Of a DNA stretch of 15,743 bases, positions 13,749 to 15,743 are shown one piece after another. Under the pieces are notes generated by a model that was given only the letters and a program-made list of their open reading frames with translations, was not told where the DNA came from and made no database searches. Each line of letters begins with the position of its first letter. Position 1 is the first letter of the stretch. Source of the DNA: an uncultured Erysipelotrichaceae bacterium (lineage in GTDB: Bacteria > Bacillota_I > Bacilli_A > RF39 > UBA660); contig CACZQV010000025.1 in NCBI GenBank assembly GCA_902783435.1, forward strand, positions 1 through 15,743. The letters run 5' to 3'. The translations under genes and the position numbers were made by a program.

Positions 13749-14180
13749 GTGGCAAAAGACGCAGTAAAGAAAATTAAATTACAAATTGAAGCAGGTAAAG
13801 CTACACCAGCTCCACCAGTTGGAACTGTTTTAGGACCTGCAGGTATTAATCTTCAAGATTTTTGTACTAAATACAATGAAGCAACTAGAGATAAAATGGG
13901 AGATGTATTACCAGTAGAAATTTCAATTTATGAAGATAGAAGTTTTGACTTTGTAGTTAAAACTCCACCTACAGCATTCTTATTAAAGAAATATGCTAAG
14001 GTTAAAAAAGGAGCTACTAAAGGAGCTAACGAAACAGTTGCTACTATTTCACAAGCTACTTTAAAAGAAATTGCAGAAATCAAATTACCAGATTTAAATG
14101 CATATGATGTAGAAGCTGCTATGAAAATTGTTGCAGGAACTGCAAAAAATATGGGTATTGCTATCGAAGGTGAAGAGTAA
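13749..14180 (+). CDS. rplK: Large-subunit ribosomal protein L11
   Basis: Binds the GTPase-associated region of 23S rRNA next to the L10/L12 stalk. The 143-residue protein, with AKDAVKKIKLQIEAGKATPA at its start, matches L11, as do the N-terminal proline-rich PPVGTVLGPAGINL and the C-terminal RNA-binding domain (about 75-143). The start is GTG 13749, eight bases after AGGAGG. An in-frame GTG at 13740 is part of that ribosome site and would add three residues foreign to the family. It is first in an L11-L1 pair with leaders before both genes. Confidence 0.96.
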   Translation: MAKDAVKKIKLQIEAGKATPAPPVGTVLGPAGINLQDFCTKYNEATRDKMGDVLPVEISIYEDRSFDFVVKTPPTAFLLKKYAKVKKGATKGANETVATISQATLKEIAEIKLPDLNAYDVEAAMKIVAGTAKNMGIAIEGEE

Positions 14181-14193
14181 TATCTAAATTCTA

Positions 14194-14277
14194 TAGGTTT
14201 TAACCTAGTGGAAGGATAAGATAGTGTTGATACACTATAATGAATTGAGTAAAAATCCGCTTTTACCACATAAGGAG
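14194..14277 (+). promoter_or_regulatory. Structured rplA leader, second L1-type site
   Basis: Hairpin TAGGT (14194-14198) / ACCTA (14203-14207) is followed by GTGG (14208-14211), internal bases AA, GGAT (14214-14217). After a perfect 7-pair hairpin ATAGTGT/ACACTAT (14221-14238) come ATCC (14255-14258), seven bases GCTTTTA, and CCAC (14266-14269). The shape matches the rplK leader: 4-pair stem, 2 by 7 internal loop, second stem. CCAC ends two bases before the ribosome site AAGGAGG, so protein bound here would block rplA initiation. Confidence 0.65.
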
Positions 14278-14285
14278 GAAATAAA

Positions 14286-14981
14286 ATGAAAAAGAGAAGT
14301 AAGAAATATACTGAAGCTGTTTCTAAAGTAGAAAAAGGTAAAGTATATACAAAAGAAGAAGCTGTTAAATTAGTTAAAGAAACATCAACTAGTAAATTCG
14401 ATGGTTCAATTGAAGTAGCTATGAGATTAAATCTTGATACTAAAAAAGCAGATCAACAATTAAGAGGTGCTATAGTATTACCTAAGGGAACTGGTAAAAC
14501 TAATAAAGTATTAGTTATTGCTAGAGGACCTAAGGCTACAGAAGCAAAAGAAGCAGGTGCTGATTTTGTAGGAGATACAGATATCTTAGAAAAAATCGAA
14601 AAAGAAAATTGGTTTGGATTTGATACTATGATAGCTACTCCAGACATGATGCCTTTACTTGGTAAATTAGGTAAAGTATTAGGACCTAAAGGTTTAATGC
14701 CAAACCCTAAGACTGGTACTGTTACTTTAGATGTTGCTAAAGCAGTTGAAGAAGTTAAAGCTGGTCGTGTAGAATATAGAACTGATAGTTTTGGAAATAT
14801 TCATGGTGTTATTGGAAAAGCTTCATTCAGTGAAGAAGATTTAATAGCTAACTTAGATGCTTTTGTTGCACAAATCTTAAGAATTAGACCTGCAACAGTA
14901 AAAGGTGACTATGTTAAGAATATTTCAATATCATCTACTATGGGTCCTGGAATCAAAGTTGAAAATAATTTTGACAAATAG
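14286..14981 (+). CDS. rplA: Large-subunit ribosomal protein L1
   Basis: Binds the mobile L1 stalk of 23S rRNA and helps release deacylated tRNA from the E site. In many bacteria it also represses its own mRNA. The 231-residue protein shows the family segments [20 protein letters not shown], the [20 protein letters not shown] stretch (about 119-138), PKTGTV, and the C-terminal [10 protein letters not shown]. An AAGGAGG site precedes ATG 14286. The intact RNA-binding surface fits the two leader elements proposed as its targets. The last codons also carry the -35 box of the rplJ promoter. Confidence 0.97.
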   Translation: MKKRSKKYTEAVSKVEKGKVYTKEEAVKLVKETSTSKFDGSIEVAMRLNLDTKKADQQLRGAIVLPKGTGKTNKVLVIARGPKATEAKEAGADFVGDTDILEKIEKENWFGFDTMIATPDMMPLLGKLGKVLGPKGLMPNPKTGTVTLDVAKAVEEVKAGRVEYRTDSFGNIHGVIGKASFSEEDLIANLDAFVAQILRIRPATVKGDYVKNISISSTMGPGIKVENNFDK

Positions 14982-14999
14982 GATTTAATAGTATATAAT
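14971..14999 (+). promoter_or_regulatory. Consensus promoter of rplJ-rplL inside the rplA end
   Basis: TTGACA (14971-14976), 17-base spacer, TATAAT (14994-14999): a perfect match to the sigma-A consensus. The -35 overlaps the last codons of rplA, and the rplA stop (14979-14981) lies in the spacer. Confidence 0.88.
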
Positions 15000-15005
15000 A
15001 AAGAC

Positions 15006-15116
15006 AATTTGTTGGTGCCATAGACAGTAGGTATATAAATAAATCCTACCGAGGACTTTAAAATAAGTAATAAAAAGTTCCTTTCATGTCTATGTTTGGA
15101 ACTTTTTTATGGCATC
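15006..15116 (+). promoter_or_regulatory. L10-type rplJ leader
   Basis: The AGACAGTAGG and CCTACCGAGG segments match the known L10 leader of low-GC Gram-positives. GTAGG (15027-15031) / CCTAC (15045-15049) forms the core hairpin. CATAGACA (15019-15026) is complementary to TGTCTATG (15087-15094). GGTGCCAT (15014-15021) pairs with ATGGCATC (15109-15116) with one G-U pair. These pairings enclose and compete with the terminator at 15072. L10(L12)4 is the expected ligand from the family; no ligand can be shown here. Confidence 0.85.
15072..15108 (+). terminator. Attenuator terminator in the rplJ leader
   Basis: AAAAAGTTCC (15072-15081) pairs perfectly with GGAACTTTTT (15098-15107), with T residues to 15108. 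Its 5' arm can instead pair with GGACTTT (15053-15059) through one bulge, a candidate antiterminator. Confidence 0.75.
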
Positions 15117-15140
15117 CCGAAAATATAAGGAGGTGTATTA

Positions 15141-15635
15141 ATGGCAAGTGAAGCAATCTTAGCTCAAAAGCAAACAGTAATTGATGAAATTAAAGATCGT
15201 ACTCAAAATGCTAAAACTATCGTTTTATTCGATTATCGTGGTATGACTGATAGTGAAACTAAAGAATTACGTATTAAATTAAGAGAATCAAATGCTGATT
15301 ATAAAGTATATAAAAATACTTTAATGGCTAGAGCTTTCAATGATTTAGGTATTGACCTTACTGAAGCTTTAAGTGGTCCAAGTGCATTTGCATATAGTGA
15401 TGATCAAATAGCTCCAATCAAGGTTTTATCTGATTTTGCTAAAGAACACCCAGCATTAGTTTTAAAAGTAGGGATTGTAGATGGAGAAAAGGCTGATCAA
15501 GCTAAATTAGCTGAATATGCTACTTTACCATCAAGAGAAGCACTACTTACTATGCTTGCTGGTGGTATGATTGGTATCGTAAGAGACTTATCAATTTGCT
15601 TAGACTTATATAGTCAACAAAAAGAAGAAAATTAA
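15141..15635 (+). CDS. rplJ: Large-subunit ribosomal protein L10
   Basis: Base of the ribosomal stalk: binds 23S rRNA through its N-terminal domain and carries L7/L12 dimers on its C-terminal helix. The 164-residue protein has the usual length and segments: KQTVIDEIKDR, IVLFDYRGMTDSET, YKVYKNTLMARAF and SGPSAFAYSDD, with a C-terminal helix from about 133 onward. An almost ideal AAGGAGGTG site (15127-15135) precedes ATG 15141. It is followed by rplL after 35 bases. Confidence 0.97.
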   Translation: MASEAILAQKQTVIDEIKDRTQNAKTIVLFDYRGMTDSETKELRIKLRESNADYKVYKNTLMARAFNDLGIDLTEALSGPSAFAYSDDQIAPIKVLSDFAKEHPALVLKVGIVDGEKADQAKLAEYATLPSREALLTMLAGGMIGIVRDLSICLDLYSQQKEEN

Positions 15636-15670
15636 TAAAAAATAAAATAGAAATATAGGAGGAAATAAAA

Positions 15671-15743
15671 ATGGCTAAATTAACAAAAGAAGATTTTATC
15701 AGTAGTTTAAAAGAAATGAATTTATTAGAAATTAAGGAATTAG
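15671..15743 (+). CDS. rplL: Large-subunit ribosomal protein L7/L12 (3' truncated by window edge)
   Basis: Only the first 24 codons are present: MAKLTKEDFISSLKEMNLLE and on, the N-terminal dimerisation helices of L7/L12. An AGGAGGA site (15657-15663) precedes ATG 15671. It follows rplJ as in nearly all bacteria and should share its leader control. Confidence 0.93.
   Translation, partial: MAKLTKEDFISSLKEMNLLEIKEL

Noticed and set aside
13928..14269. 113-codon open frame on the - strand across rplK
   Set aside because: Shadow of the rplK coding strand; no ribosome site, and the translation resembles no family.
14453..14647. 64-codon open frame on the - strand across rplA
   Set aside because: Antisense shadow of a conserved ribosomal protein gene with no signals of its own.

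Overview
This window comes from a low-GC, Gram-positive-type bacterium. The DNA is very AT-rich, Shine-Dalgarno sites are strong (AAGGAGG type), promoters are sigma-A-like, and the gene order follows the Bacillus subtilis ftsH-dusB-lysS-clpC-cysS-mrnC-rlmB-sigH-secE-nusG-rplK-rplA-rplJ-rplL segment with many deletions. TGA is used as a stop (end of dusB) and tryptophans are TGG, so the standard bacterial code applies and this is not a Mycoplasma-type code. A reduced, uncultured Bacilli/Mollicutes-related lineage is likely; this is inferred from protein character and synteny only. Every gene lies on the + strand.

Region 1 (1-5010) holds the 3' part of ftsH (membrane AAA+ protease), mscL (osmotic safety valve), dusB (tRNA dihydrouridine synthase), an RDD membrane protein whose first codons are out of frame by one base at an A6 tract, and lysS (lysyl-tRNA synthetase). 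Region 2 (5010-8735) holds a YfcC-type transporter with a Lys/Thr-rich cytosolic insert, then a ClpC-like AAA+ protein with an intact first ATPase ring and a degenerate, truncated second ring. The ctsR-mcsA-mcsB genes that usually precede clpC are absent. Region 3 (8735-11890) is an RNA-metabolism cluster: cysS, mrnC (23S rRNA maturation), rlmB (23S rRNA methylation) and a small SigH-like sigma factor.

Region 4 (11890-12725) carries an unrecognised 232-residue tail-anchored protein. Its N-terminal half resembles the C-lobe of a protein kinase without catalytic residues. Region 5 (12725-15743) is the secE-nusG-rplK-rplA-rplJ-rplL block. It has three structured leaders. Those before rplK and rplA share a GUGG-RA-stem / stem-7nt-CCAC internal loop that resembles the L1-binding stalk of 23S rRNA. 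The one before rplJ is an L10-type leader with a terminator and two competing long-range pairings, driven by a perfect TTGACA-N17-TATAAT promoter.

Non-coding space is tight. Several intrinsic terminators are built partly from the last codons and stop codon of the gene they end, and the next promoter often begins inside or right after the terminator T-tract. No tRNA, rRNA, CRISPR array, insertion sequence or prophage gene is visible. No gene-free stretch exceeds about 160 bases. I see no wholly new multi-gene system. The best leads are the kinase-like protein, the ClpC variant, the RDD frameshift and the paired L1-type leaders.
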